A stretch of 34,980 nt of DNA from a virus. Position numbers and translations under genes: made by a program. Of this stretch, positions 12,375 through 18,778 are shown piece after piece; position 1 is the first letter of the stretch, and each line of letters starts with the position of its first letter. Location of the stretch: positions 1-34,980 of IMG/VR virus record IMGVR_UViG_3300025141_000363, one strand, 5' to 3'. The notes under the pieces were generated by a model. It saw only the letters and a list, made by a program, of their open reading frames with translations. It did not search any database and was not told the origin of the DNA.

Positions 12375-12438
12375 TGGTATCTGTTGACCTTTGCGGTGAT
12401 TTAGTCTGTCAACCCATCTGGCAACCTTCAATACCGTT

Positions 12439-12453
12439 GTAACGCCACGTCAC
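12439..12453. promoter_or_regulatory. GTGACG-N3-CGTCAC-type operator, right copy 1 (imperfect)
   Basis: GTAACGCCACGTCAC has the full right arm and one mismatch in the left arm. It sits 23 bp (centre to centre, about two helix turns) from the next site, so a protein could bind both on one DNA face. Confidence 0.5.
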
Positions 12454-12461
12454 TTGGCAAG

Positions 12462-12476
12462 GTGACGCTACGTCAC
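12462..12476. promoter_or_regulatory. GTGACG-N3-CGTCAC operator, right copy 2
   Basis: GTGACGCTACGTCAC has both perfect 6-bp arms. It ends 3 nt before a TTGACA hexamer, so its protein could activate or block that promoter. The flanking CAAG/CAAA bases also match the left copy at 11016-11030. Confidence 0.6.
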
Positions 12477-12479
12477 TTA

Positions 12480-12510
12480 TTGACAGACTTTGCAGTCAAC
12501 GTGCTAAATG
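12480..12510 (+). promoter_or_regulatory. Candidate sigma70-type promoter for late rightward genes
   Basis: A perfect -35 TTGACA at 12480-12485 and a -10-like TAAATG at 12505-12510 are separated by 19 nt. The spacing is long and the -10 weak, which fits a promoter that needs activation by a protein bound at the operators just upstream. It would drive the small terminase gene at 12551. Confidence 0.5.
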
Positions 12511-12532
12511 GGGGGAGAGAGGGAGAGGGGGG
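12510..12532 (+). other. 23-nt purine-only tract before small terminase
   Basis: Only G and A over 23 nt, with a G6 run at each end and a nearly mirror-symmetric centre. It lies in the 5' leader of the small terminase gene. G6-T-G6-A5 (12957-12974) lies just after that gene. Such tracts can form triplex or quadruplex structures, or mark a packaging site, but no function is shown. Confidence 0.5.
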
Positions 12533-12550
12533 CAACAGTAGGATACCACA

Positions 12551-12931
12551 ATGAATGACGTTTCTAAATCTCGAAAGTTGACTGCAAAACAGATGGCTCT
12601 TGTAGACACCATTGTAGCAAATGGCTGCTCCATCAAGGATGCTGCTCCAATAGCAGGTTATGCAGTTGGCGAATCTGGAAGGGTGACTGCAACCAAGACT
12701 ATGAAGTTGCCTCATGTGCAGCAGTACATGATGGAAAGGATGAATGAGGAGTTTGGATTATCTGCTACTATCGCTGCAAGACAACTCCGTACCCTAGCTT
12801 CTGGGGCTAAATCTGAGTATGTCCAGTTAGAGGCATCGAAGGATTTACTAGACCGCGCAGGGTATAAACCGATTGATCGCAGCCAAGTGCAGGTTGCAGG
12901 GGACATACGAGTCTCAATCGACCTAGGGTAA
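12551..12931 (+). CDS. Terminase small subunit
   Basis: A 126-aa protein. The N-terminal KLTAKQMALVDTIVANGCSI and DAAPIAGYAVGESGRVTATK form the HTH of the terminase small-subunit family (pattern 'T.KQ..lv..i..g.s...AA..AGYa'). The C-terminus (VQVAGDIRVSIDLG) is typical of the part that contacts the large subunit. It would bind the packaging site and regulate the ATPase. AGGA is 7 nt before the ATG. It is the first rightward late gene; the large subunit is separated from it by ten tiny genes, a wider gap than in most phages. Confidence 0.8.
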   Translation: MNDVSKSRKLTAKQMALVDTIVANGCSIKDAAPIAGYAVGESGRVTATKTMKLPHVQQYMMERMNEEFGLSATIAARQLRTLASGAKSEYVQLEASKDLLDRAGYKPIDRSQVQVAGDIRVSIDLG

Positions 12932-13030
12932 AACTGTTCATTGATCGTTCCGTCATGGGGGGTGGGGGGAAAAACTGCATGACCTGTTACTGTAATAGTC
13001 TCTCACTCACATTATTTCCCTTCAGAGCTT

Positions 13031-13046
13031 GCCCACGAATGTGGGC
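13031..13046 (+). terminator. Hairpin after small terminase (weak terminator or processing site)
   Basis: GCCCAC-GAAT-GTGGGC is a perfect 6-bp GC stem followed by TAATTTG, a poor U-tract. It lies 2 nt before the TTTGTGCATTGT element and 48 nt before the next gene. It may be a weak terminator isolating the small terminase transcript from the next promoter. Confidence 0.45.
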
Positions 13047-13048
13047 TA

Positions 13049-13061
13049 ATTTGTGCATTGT
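13049..13061 (+). promoter_or_regulatory. TTTGTGC(A/G)TTG(T/C) element, copy 1
   Basis: ATTTGTGCATTGT, 32 nt upstream of the first small gene of the terminase block. The same core occurs at 16698, 19957 and 31941, each ahead of a virion gene block. A phage late promoter or activator site is inferred. Confidence 0.5.
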
Positions 13062-13093
13062 CAAAAATATTTTTATCTGCATAAGGTTCGAGC

Positions 13094-13213
13094 ATGAGTA
13101 GATTTGATCGTACCCCAGAGAAGCAGCCAGAGAGGGCTGACATGACTGTCGCCAAGGCTGCGCTCAAGAGTGGTGGATACTTAAGGAAGAAGAAGAATGA
13201 GGAAGGAACATAA
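13094..13213 (+). CDS. Tiny basic protein, 39 aa
   Basis: Starts MSRFDRTPEKQPERADMTVA and ends GGYLRKKKNEEGT. AAGG is about 7 nt upstream. It overlaps the next gene by 17 nt in another frame, in keeping with the packed style of this block. Rich in Lys and Arg with no fold recognised. It is the first of the small genes between the terminase subunits. Confidence 0.65.
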   Translation: MSRFDRTPEKQPERADMTVAKAALKSGGYLRKKKNEEGT

Positions 13214-13466
13214 GAGCAAGACTGGTGGCTTGACTCCAGAGGGTCGCGCTCACTTCAAGCGTACTGAGGGGGCTAATCTAAAGCCACCTGTTCCCAAGGG
13301 TACAAATCCTCGTCGTGTTTCTTTTGCTGCTCGGTTTGCAGGAATGAAGGGGCCGATGAAAGATTCAAAGGGTCGCCCGACTCGAAAGGCATTGGCGTTA
13401 AAGAAGTGGGGCTTTGGCTCTGTGGAAGCGGCTCGTAACTTTGCGAAGCGGCATAAGAAAGGATAG
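13197..13466 (+). CDS. Small basic phage protein, GGLTPEGR type, 89 aa
   Basis: The sequence KTGGLTPEGRAHFKRTEGAN, then RRVSFAARFAGMKGPMKDSK and RPTRKALALKKWGF. I recognise this as a very common marine-phage family (DUF6321-like: 'GGLN..GR..y....G.NLk.P...g..rr.SFcaRm.gmk....d..g..sr...alk.W'). Unknown function; the strong net positive charge and Gly/Pro loops suggest nucleic-acid contact or a virion-associated role. Usually found near terminase genes, as here. Confidence 0.8.
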   Translation: MRKEHKSKTGGLTPEGRAHFKRTEGANLKPPVPKGTNPRRVSFAARFAGMKGPMKDSKGRPTRKALALKKWGFGSVEAARNFAKRHKKG

Positions 13467-13469
13467 ACC

Positions 13470-13661
13470 ATGTGTGTTGGTGGCGGCGCTAAGAAGACAG
13501 CCGAAGAATATTATCAAGAGCTAAAGAAAGACCCTGATGCGTTGCCTTCTTTACGCATGAGCAAGAAGGAGCGAAGCAATGTGAAGTTAGGGGATGTGCC
13601 GAAGCCTATAAGCGGCGGTCAGCGTTCTTCATTGCTGACAGCTTTGAGAAGTAATTACTGA
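13470..13661 (+). CDS. Small MCxGGG-start protein, 63 aa
   Basis: Begins MCVGGGAKKTAEEYYQELKK and ends SSLLTALRSNY. The M-C-x-G-G-G start is shared with the protein before the portal (16760). After Met removal the N-terminus would be Cys followed by small residues, which could be chemically modified or inserted into a structure. Helical and charged otherwise. Stop and next start overlap by one base (TGATG). Function unknown; a minor virion protein is plausible. Confidence 0.75.
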   Translation: MCVGGGAKKTAEEYYQELKKDPDALPSLRMSKKERSNVKLGDVPKPISGGQRSSLLTALRSNY

Positions 13662-13960
13662 TGCCCAACCCACAGAATCCAAGCAAGCGTTTTCAGTATC
13701 GGTATGAGGTGTTGAATAAAGCTGTTGATGACATTGAGAAGGACATCGACAACAAACTCATTAACAGAGCTAAGAACAAGTTGCGCACTTTACTTCGGGG
13801 CAAGGATTACGCCAAAGATATGCGCGAAGCAGAGAAGTCTGGACAAAGGGTTATAAGCTCTCGCCACCATTCTTTGCTGAAGCGAGTTAAGAAAATGGAA
13901 GAACAGATGATTAAGAGTGGGGCCAAACAAGAAGAGGCTGACCAAGACAAGCTGCCATAG
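13661..13960 (+). CDS. Hypothetical basic helical protein, 99 aa
   Basis: Begins MPNPQNPSKRFQYRYEVLNK, then long helices (AVDDIEKDIDNKLINRAKNK) and ends AKQEEADQDKLP. High Lys/Arg/Glu content suggests a coiled coil. It has no catalytic motif. It starts one base before the preceding stop ends and lies in the small-gene block between terminase subunits. Function unknown; a DNA- or terminase-associated helical protein is possible. Confidence 0.7.
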   Translation: MPNPQNPSKRFQYRYEVLNKAVDDIEKDIDNKLINRAKNKLRTLLRGKDYAKDMREAEKSGQRVISSRHHSLLKRVKKMEEQMIKSGAKQEEADQDKLP

Positions 13961-13969
13961 GGAGGAATC

Positions 13970-14206
13970 ATGGCTTTTTATATTGCACACACTAACGAAC
14001 TTTGGACTGGCGAAACCCATACGATTGCAGGGGTTCACTACACTGGCAAAACGCGCATGGCTGATGCCAAGCGTTTAGTTGAAGGGCCAGAGCCAGTAAG
14101 AGCGCGAACAACCAAGGGATCGTACAAGGCTGACAACCCTTCTACGCCTGACATTGATGAATCGAAAGCTGCGCCCAAAAAGAAAAGGAAGAAGAAAAAT
14201 GGCTGA
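13970..14206 (+). CDS. Small protein with Lys-rich tail, 78 aa
   Basis: Begins MAFYIAHTNELWTGETHTIA, followed by GVHYTGKTRMADAKRLVEGP, a pattern of short strands then a helix found in small marine-phage proteins. It ends with AAPKKKRKKKNG, a nuclear-localisation-like basic tail that would bind DNA or RNA. GGAGG is 5 nt before the ATG. Its stop overlaps the next start by 8 nt. Function unknown. Confidence 0.75.
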   Translation: MAFYIAHTNELWTGETHTIAGVHYTGKTRMADAKRLVEGPEPVRARTTKGSYKADNPSTPDIDESKAAPKKKRKKKNG

Positions 14207-14486
14207 CAAAAAAACGCTAATTAAAATAAAACAGGGTCAGCAGTATATGTCAGCAGCACATAGAAGAATTGTTGCCGACTACACTAGGGGCGAAATTACT
14301 ATGAGCCAAGCCCTATCTAAGATGTTGCCAGAAAATGCTAGTAAAGAAGCTAGAGAAAAAATGAAGGCAGCAATATTAAATGAAGGTGGCATGACTAAGG
14401 CTGAAAAAATATTCAAAGGATATAAAGCAGGTCGGGCCAAAGTTGTTAAAGTGGCAAAAAACACAAATCAATACATGAAGGATTAA
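14199..14486 (+). CDS. Hypothetical basic protein, 95 aa
   Basis: Starts MADKKTLIKIKQGQQYMSAA. I chose ATG 14199 because the AAGGAAG upstream sits 6 nt away and the residues before it only mirror the Lys-rich end of the preceding gene in another frame. The middle (YTRGEITMSQALSKMLPENA) looks like a short helix-turn-helix, and the end is basic (GYKAGRAKVVKVAKNTNQYM). Possible DNA-binding protein; unknown role. Confidence 0.7.
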   Translation: MADKKTLIKIKQGQQYMSAAHRRIVADYTRGEITMSQALSKMLPENASKEAREKMKAAILNEGGMTKAEKIFKGYKAGRAKVVKVAKNTNQYMKD

Positions 14487-14489
14487 GAA

Positions 14490-14597
14490 ATGCCTAAAGT
14501 TGGTGGAAAGACTTTCTCCTACAGCAAAGAGGGAAAGAAAGCTGCAAAGGCTTATGCTCGGAAAAAGAACAAGAGTGTAAAGTATGGCAGTAAATGA
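14490..14597 (+). CDS. Tiny basic protein, 35 aa (K-V-G-G-K type)
   Basis: Sequence starts MPKVGGKTFSYSKEGKKAAK and ends KNKSVKYGSK. This 'MPKVGGKxFpYtxkGkkaA...' micro-protein is very common in marine phages next to terminase genes, so I judge it real despite its size. Strongly cationic. It overlaps the next gene by 14 nt. Function unknown. Confidence 0.8.
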   Translation: MPKVGGKTFSYSKEGKKAAKAYARKKNKSVKYGSK

Positions 14598-14751
14598 AGC
14601 AGGTAATTATACCAAGCCCAAGATGCGGAAGAACTTATTCAACAGAATAAAGGCCGCAAATGTTCAAGGCACTGCGGCAGGTAAGTGGTCTGCGCGTAAG
14701 GCTCAACTCTTAGCCAAGCGATACAAAGCAGCAGGTGGTGGCTATAAATGA
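14584..14751 (+). CDS. Tiny basic protein, 55 aa (GNYTKPxxR type)
   Basis: Begins MAVNEAGNYTKPKMRKNLFN, then TAAGKWSARKAQLLAKRYKA and ends AGGGYK. The phrases AGNYTKPxxR and GxWSARKAQLLAKxYKxAGGGY are a recurring signature in phages and prophages, always beside KVGGK and DUF5872 proteins as here. Cationic and probably helical. ATGA overlap with the next gene. Function unknown. Confidence 0.85.
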   Translation: MAVNEAGNYTKPKMRKNLFNRIKAANVQGTAAGKWSARKAQLLAKRYKAAGGGYK

Positions 14752-14984
14752 AAGCTCCTCAGAAATCACTAATCAATTGGGGCAAGCAAAAGTGGCGCAC
14801 CAAGTCTGGCAAGAAATCAAGTGAGACTGGTGAGCGCTACCTTCCTTCTAAGGCTATCGCTGCTCTTAGTGATTCTGAATATGCAGCTACAACCAGAGCT
14901 AAACGAAAGGGCAAGGCTAAGGGTAAGCAGTTTGTGGCTCAACCGAAAGCAATTGCTGACAAAGTAAGAAAGTATAGAACGTGA
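14748..14984 (+). CDS. DUF5872-like basic protein, 78 aa
   Basis: QKSLINWGKQKWRTKSGKKS, ERYLPSKAIAALSDSEYAAT and TRAKRKGKAKGKQ follow the DUF5872 pattern ('sLkkWtkqkWrTkSGk...tgERYLPe.ai.aLs..EYaattrkKr...kGKQ'). Found in phages and giant viruses; function unknown, but the Lys-rich end suggests nucleic-acid binding. Overlaps the next gene by GTGA. Confidence 0.85.
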   Translation: MKAPQKSLINWGKQKWRTKSGKKSSETGERYLPSKAIAALSDSEYAATTRAKRKGKAKGKQFVAQPKAIADKVRKYRT

Positions 14985-15181
14985 GTTTTACTTCTACGAT
15001 TACTCAACAAGACCGCGATATGCTGCGCGGCATTGTTCGCAAGGTTCATCTATCAAGCGTCATTGCAAAGTTTGGACACCACTTTGTTACAGACCATGAG
15101 TGTGACAAGCTGATTGACAGCATTGCGCCAGAGGTGGTTGAAGATATGATCCGCTTTGGAGTGAACAAAGGACTTAGATGA
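14981..15181 (+). CDS. Hypothetical 66-aa protein just before large terminase
   Basis: GTG start at 14981, overlapping the previous stop. Sequence MSFTSTITQQDRDMLRGIVR and KFGHHFVTDHECDKLIDSIA, then EVVEDMIRFGVNKGLR. Soluble and helical; H-H and H-x-C could bind metal, but the motif is not diagnostic. Its last four bases overlap the large terminase start (ATGA), so it is translationally coupled to the packaging motor. Function unknown. Confidence 0.75.
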   Translation: MSFTSTITQQDRDMLRGIVRKVHLSSVIAKFGHHFVTDHECDKLIDSIAPEVVEDMIRFGVNKGLR

Positions 15182-16698
15182 TAGACTTCAAATACAAACC
15201 CGATGGGGAAGTTCTCAAAGGGTTTATGAAAGACGATACATTCTTTCGTGGCATAAGAGGGCCAGTTGGTTCTGGCAAGTCTGTTGGCTGTTGTGTAGAA
15301 GTGTTTCGCCGCGCCTTAGAGCAAGGCAAAGGGCCAGACGGAATACGCAAAAGCCGATGGGCAATCATTCGTAACACCAATCCTCAACTTAGAACCACCA
15401 CCATCAAGACATGGCTTGACTGGTTTCCAGAATCAGATTGGGGCAAGTTTACTTGGTCAGTGCCATATACGCATCACATCAAGAAGGGCGACATTGACCT
15501 TGAGGTTATCTTCTTAGCTTTAGACCGCCCCGAAGATGTGAAGAAACTGCTATCTTTAGAACTGACTGGCATTTGGATTAATGAAGCTAGAGAAATTGCC
15601 AAGAGCATTATTGACGCTTGCACTATGCGTGTGGGCCGCTTTCCTTCTATGCGTGATGGTGGGCCTACTTGGACTGGCGTTATTGCTGACACCAATGCTC
15701 CCGAAGAAGATCACTGGTGGCCGATTATGGCAGGTGAAGTTCCAATCCCAGATCATATACCGCGTGAGCAAGCTAAGATGTTGGTTAAACCAGACAACTG
15801 GTCTTTCTATACGCAGCCCTGTGGTATGGTTGAGAAGAAGGGCGAAGAGGGCGAGATAGAAGATTACGAGCCAAATCCCAAGGCCGAAAACACTAAGAAT
15901 ATGTTGAAGAGTTATTATCCAAACTTGATAAGGGGTAAGACTAAATCATGGATAGATGTGTATGTGATGAACCGCTTGGGCCACATTCAAGATGGGAAAC
16001 CTGTCTATCCGATGTTTGCAACAGAAGTACACGTTGCAAAAGAAGAAATACCAGTAGCCGCAAATTCCCCAGTCTATGTTGGCGTGGACTTTGGCTTGAC
16101 CCCTGCGGCAGTGCTTGGACAAAAGGTTCGAGGGCGATGGTTTATTCAATCCGAAATTGTGGCGGTAGACATGGGCATCGTGCGTTTTGCCGAAGTTCTT
16201 AGAAATGAGCTAGCCACAAGATTTGCAGCAGCGTCAGAGGTAATAATCTATGGTGATCCTGCAGGTGATTTCCGCGCACAGACTGATGAATCTACTCCTT
16301 TTCACATCTTGCGCGGAGCAGGTTTGAGGGCTTTTCCCGCACCCTCCAACTCCGTTGACCTTCGGCTTGAGTCTGTCTCCTCCCAATTGACTAAGATGGT
16401 CGAAGGTAAACCTGCTTTATTAATTGATCGTAGATGCCCACAGCTAATCAAGGGCTTTGAGGGCGGCTATGCCTACAAACGCATGGAAGTTTCTGGCGAA
16501 AGGTACGCAGATAAGCCAGACAAGAATATGTTTAGCCACGTTCACGATGCTGCACAGTATCTTTTCTTAGGTGCAGGTGAGGGCCGAGCGCTTATGAACA
16601 CACAAAAACCTGCAAAGGTATCTGTTGCAAGGCGCAGCTTTGATGTCTTTTCTAAGCAGTCACGACCTAAGAAGCAGGGGTTTTGGGCAAGAATGTAG
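15178..16698 (+). CDS. Terminase large subunit (packaging ATPase-nuclease)
   Basis: A 506-aa protein. Walker A GPVGSGKS at 28-35; Walker B GIWINEA at 131-137 with catalytic Glu at 136. The RNase-H-like nuclease has acidic residues D304 (VGVDFG), D360 (GDPAG) and D457 (HVHDAAQ). It pumps DNA into the prohead and cuts the concatemer. Size and spacing fit the T7-like/marine podovirus type. The start overlaps the preceding gene by ATGA. The C-terminal tail is basic (SKQSRPKKQGFWARM), probably the portal contact. Confidence 0.92.
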   Translation: MIDFKYKPDGEVLKGFMKDDTFFRGIRGPVGSGKSVGCCVEVFRRALEQGKGPDGIRKSRWAIIRNTNPQLRTTTIKTWLDWFPESDWGKFTWSVPYTHHIKKGDIDLEVIFLALDRPEDVKKLLSLELTGIWINEAREIAKSIIDACTMRVGRFPSMRDGGPTWTGVIADTNAPEEDHWWPIMAGEVPIPDHIPREQAKMLVKPDNWSFYTQPCGMVEKKGEEGEIEDYEPNPKAENTKNMLKSYYPNLIRGKTKSWIDVYVMNRLGHIQDGKPVYPMFATEVHVAKEEIPVAANSPVYVGVDFGLTPAAVLGQKVRGRWFIQSEIVAVDMGIVRFAEVLRNELATRFAAASEVIIYGDPAGDFRAQTDESTPFHILRGAGLRAFPAPSNSVDLRLESVSSQLTKMVEGKPALLIDRRCPQLIKGFEGGYAYKRMEVSGERYADKPDKNMFSHVHDAAQYLFLGAGEGRALMNTQKPAKVSVARRSFDVFSKQSRPKKQGFWARM

Positions 16699-16710
16699 TT
16701 TGTGCATTGT
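16698..16710 (+). promoter_or_regulatory. TTTGTGC(A/G)TTG(T/C) element, copy 2
   Basis: GTTTGTGCATTGT, overlapping the last base of the large terminase gene and 49 nt before the MCFGGGG gene. GTTTACGA follows 17 nt after the element (16728-16735), as also seen 18 nt after the copy at 19957. The two-part layout looks promoter-like. Confidence 0.55.
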
Positions 16711-16759
16711 GCTTTATTTGTTTCTGTGTTTACGAATGTAAAAAACAAAGGAGCTTATT

Positions 16760-16996
16760 ATGTGTTTTGGTGGTGGTGGCCCAACCGAAGAAGAGAATAA
16801 AGCAGCAGCCGAAGAGCGTGTTGAAGCGGATACAGCGAAGCAAGAAGAAATTCAAGCTAGAGCCGCAAAAAAACGTGAGGATGTAACCGAAGCGATTGAG
16901 TCAAGGACTGAACGCCGAGGTGGTATGCGTGGTGGCGCAGGTCGTAGATCACTTATGAGAGCAGGTGGTCAAGGATTTTTAGGTAGGTTTGGCTAA
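16760..16996 (+). CDS. MCFGGGG small protein before portal, 78 aa
   Basis: Begins MCFGGGGPTEEENKAAAEER, a helical acidic middle, then an Arg/Gly-rich end (RGGMRGGAGRRSLMRAGGQG). The MC(F/V)GGG start plus an RGG-like tail is common in small marine-podovirus proteins preceding the portal. GGAG is 8 nt upstream. The stop overlaps the portal ATG (TAATG). It could be a minor head protein or connector accessory; function unknown. Confidence 0.8.
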   Translation: MCFGGGGPTEEENKAAAEERVEADTAKQEEIQARAAKKREDVTEAIESRTERRGGMRGGAGRRSLMRAGGQGFLGRFG

Positions 16997-18534
16997 TGGC
17001 TGACGATCCAATTGCAAAGCAGTACATCGAAAAGTACAACAAAGCTAAAGCTTTTCGTGAGAACTGGGTTTCTCTTTTTGAAGAGTGCTATGAATATGCG
17101 CTGCCTCAACGAGAGTCATTCTATTATGAAGAAGCAGGTCAGCGTAGAGATGACAAAATCTTTGACGAGACTGCTGTAGTTGGAGTTCAAGAATTTGCTA
17201 GCCGCTTGCAGTCGGGCTTAGTTCCTAACTTCGCACGATGGGCTGATCTTATGGCAGGTAGTGAAGTGCCGCCAGATCAAAGAGAAGCTATTGATAATGA
17301 GCTAGATGAAGTCACTGAATATGTTTTTGAGGTCTTGCAAAACTCAAACTTTAGCCAAGAGGTGCATGAATCTTTCATGGACTTGGCGGTTGGGACTGGC
17401 GTTCTCTGCGTTGAAGAAGGTGACGCAGTAAATCCAGTAAACTTCTCAGCAATACCGCTTCCTCATGTAGTGCTAGACACTGGCCCCGACGATAGGATTG
17501 ATCACGTTTATCGTGAGCGCAAGAAGGTTAAGTTTGATCATCTTCCGATTATGTATCCCAAAGGAAAGTTTAGTCCGAAGGTGCAAGCAATGATGGGGGC
17601 TAATCGGGAAACAACCGTTCTTGAGGTTGTTTGCAGAGATTACTCCAAAAAGAACGAAGATGCTTTCCTTCAATATGCAATCTGTCTGACAACAAACACC
17701 TGTCTATATACCAATGAAATGAAGGGACTTGGCTCTAATCCGTTTATTTGCTTCCGTTGGGCTAAGTGCGCAGGGGAGATTTATGGGCGAGGGCCGCTAA
17801 TCAATGCGCTGTCTTCGATTAAGACCACTAACCTCACCATCCAGTTAATACTTGAGAACGCTCAAATGTCGATCTCTGGCATATATCAGATGGAAGATGA
17901 TGGCGTAATCAACCCTGACACGATAAATTTAGTTCCCGGCACAATCATACCGAAAGCTATGGGGTCAACTGGCCTTCAACCTATCCAAGCGGCAGGTAAG
18001 TTTGATGTAGCGCAGCTTGTTCTTAGCGATATGCGCCATAACATTAAGACTGCATTGTATAATGATATGCTTGGTAAGCCTGATACTACACCTGCAACTG
18101 CAACAGAAGTTGCAGAGCGTATGGCAGACCTGTCTCGCAGAATGGGTGCAGCCTTTGGCAGATTGCAAGCAGAGCTAGTTCAGCCAGTATTGCAGCGTGT
18201 AATCTACATTCTTAAGAAACAGGGCCGCATTGAAGTGCCAACAGTTAATGGTAGAGAGGTTAAAGTTCGCTCTGTATCTCCATTAGCTCAAGCGCAAGCA
18301 AACCAAGACATTTCTAGCGTAGCAAGATTCCTAGAACTGGTTGGTGGGACATTTGGCCCTGAGATGTTGCAGCTTCTAATTGACGGTGAGCAGACCGCAA
18401 TTCACCTGTCTAAAAAGTTTGGTGTGCCAGAGAGCTTGATTCGTGATGAAGAACAGCGTAAACAAATAGCTGCATTAGCGCAGCAGATGGCGCAACAACA
18501 ACAGCAGGGACAGATGGTTGCCGAACAAGGTTAA
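16996..18534 (+). CDS. Portal / head-tail connector protein (T7 gp8-like)
   Basis: A 512-aa protein that forms the dodecameric portal ring. Markers of the T7-type family are FRENWVSLFEECYEYALPQR near the start, FASRLQSGLVPNFARWADL, LAVGTGVLCVEE and a conserved WAKCAGEIYGRGP. Length fits (T7 gp8 is 536 aa). The C-terminus is Gln-rich (QQMAQQQQQGQ). It follows the MCFGGGG gene and precedes the Bbp19-like and scaffold genes, the usual order in this phage type. Confidence 0.92.
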   Translation: MADDPIAKQYIEKYNKAKAFRENWVSLFEECYEYALPQRESFYYEEAGQRRDDKIFDETAVVGVQEFASRLQSGLVPNFARWADLMAGSEVPPDQREAIDNELDEVTEYVFEVLQNSNFSQEVHESFMDLAVGTGVLCVEEGDAVNPVNFSAIPLPHVVLDTGPDDRIDHVYRERKKVKFDHLPIMYPKGKFSPKVQAMMGANRETTVLEVVCRDYSKKNEDAFLQYAICLTTNTCLYTNEMKGLGSNPFICFRWAKCAGEIYGRGPLINALSSIKTTNLTIQLILENAQMSISGIYQMEDDGVINPDTINLVPGTIIPKAMGSTGLQPIQAAGKFDVAQLVLSDMRHNIKTALYNDMLGKPDTTPATATEVAERMADLSRRMGAAFGRLQAELVQPVLQRVIYILKKQGRIEVPTVNGREVKVRSVSPLAQAQANQDISSVARFLELVGGTFGPEMLQLLIDGEQTAIHLSKKFGVPESLIRDEEQRKQIAALAQQMAQQQQQGQMVAEQG

Positions 18535-18778
18535 TATTGGGATCGACGGGATACAGAGGGCTTCTGACAAAGACATAGAAGTCAGCCACAACATCGCCCA
18601 TATATTTAGTTCACCGACAGGACAGGAAGTTCTGCGGTATCTGCGATCCATTACTATTGAAATGGTTAATGGGCCTAATGTGACTACAGAAGAGTTGCGA
18701 CATATAGAAGGTCAGCGATATATCGTTGGCCTCATTGAGCAGCGCATCTCACATTCGCATAGGAGTAAGAACAAATGA
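18518..18778 (+). CDS. Bbp19-like small phage protein, 86 aa
   Basis: The start is TTG at 18518, inside the last codons of the portal gene, with AGGGA 7 nt upstream; no later ATG keeps the conserved start. SSPTGQEVLRYLRSIT and HIEGQRYIVGLIEQRI match the Bbp19 pattern ('f.t..Grrvl..L...........GrR.vv..I'), a small protein found between portal and scaffold in podoviruses. Function unknown; it may act in head assembly. Overlaps the scaffold start by ATGA. Confidence 0.75.
   Translation: MPNKVNIGIDGIQRASDKDIEVSHNIAHIFSSPTGQEVLRYLRSITIEMVNGPNVTTEELRHIEGQRYIVGLIEQRISHSHRSKNK

Larger units (their letters stand above)
11193..12381. repeat. Long diverged inverted repeat centred near 11782
   Basis: The left arm (11193-11780, read on the minus strand) and right arm (11784-12381, plus strand) are collinear. 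Matching blocks include 11667-11680 with 11906-11919 (14/14), 11542-11570 with 12025-12053 (27/29) and 11498-11516 with 12090-12108 (19/19). Two more are 11264-11279 with 12305-12320 (16/16) and 11196-11210 with 12360-12374 (15/15). Between blocks the arms differ by substitutions and small indels. The centre is itself a hairpin (11767-11801). The left arm carries an intact gene; the right arm carries its broken copy. Confidence 0.9.
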
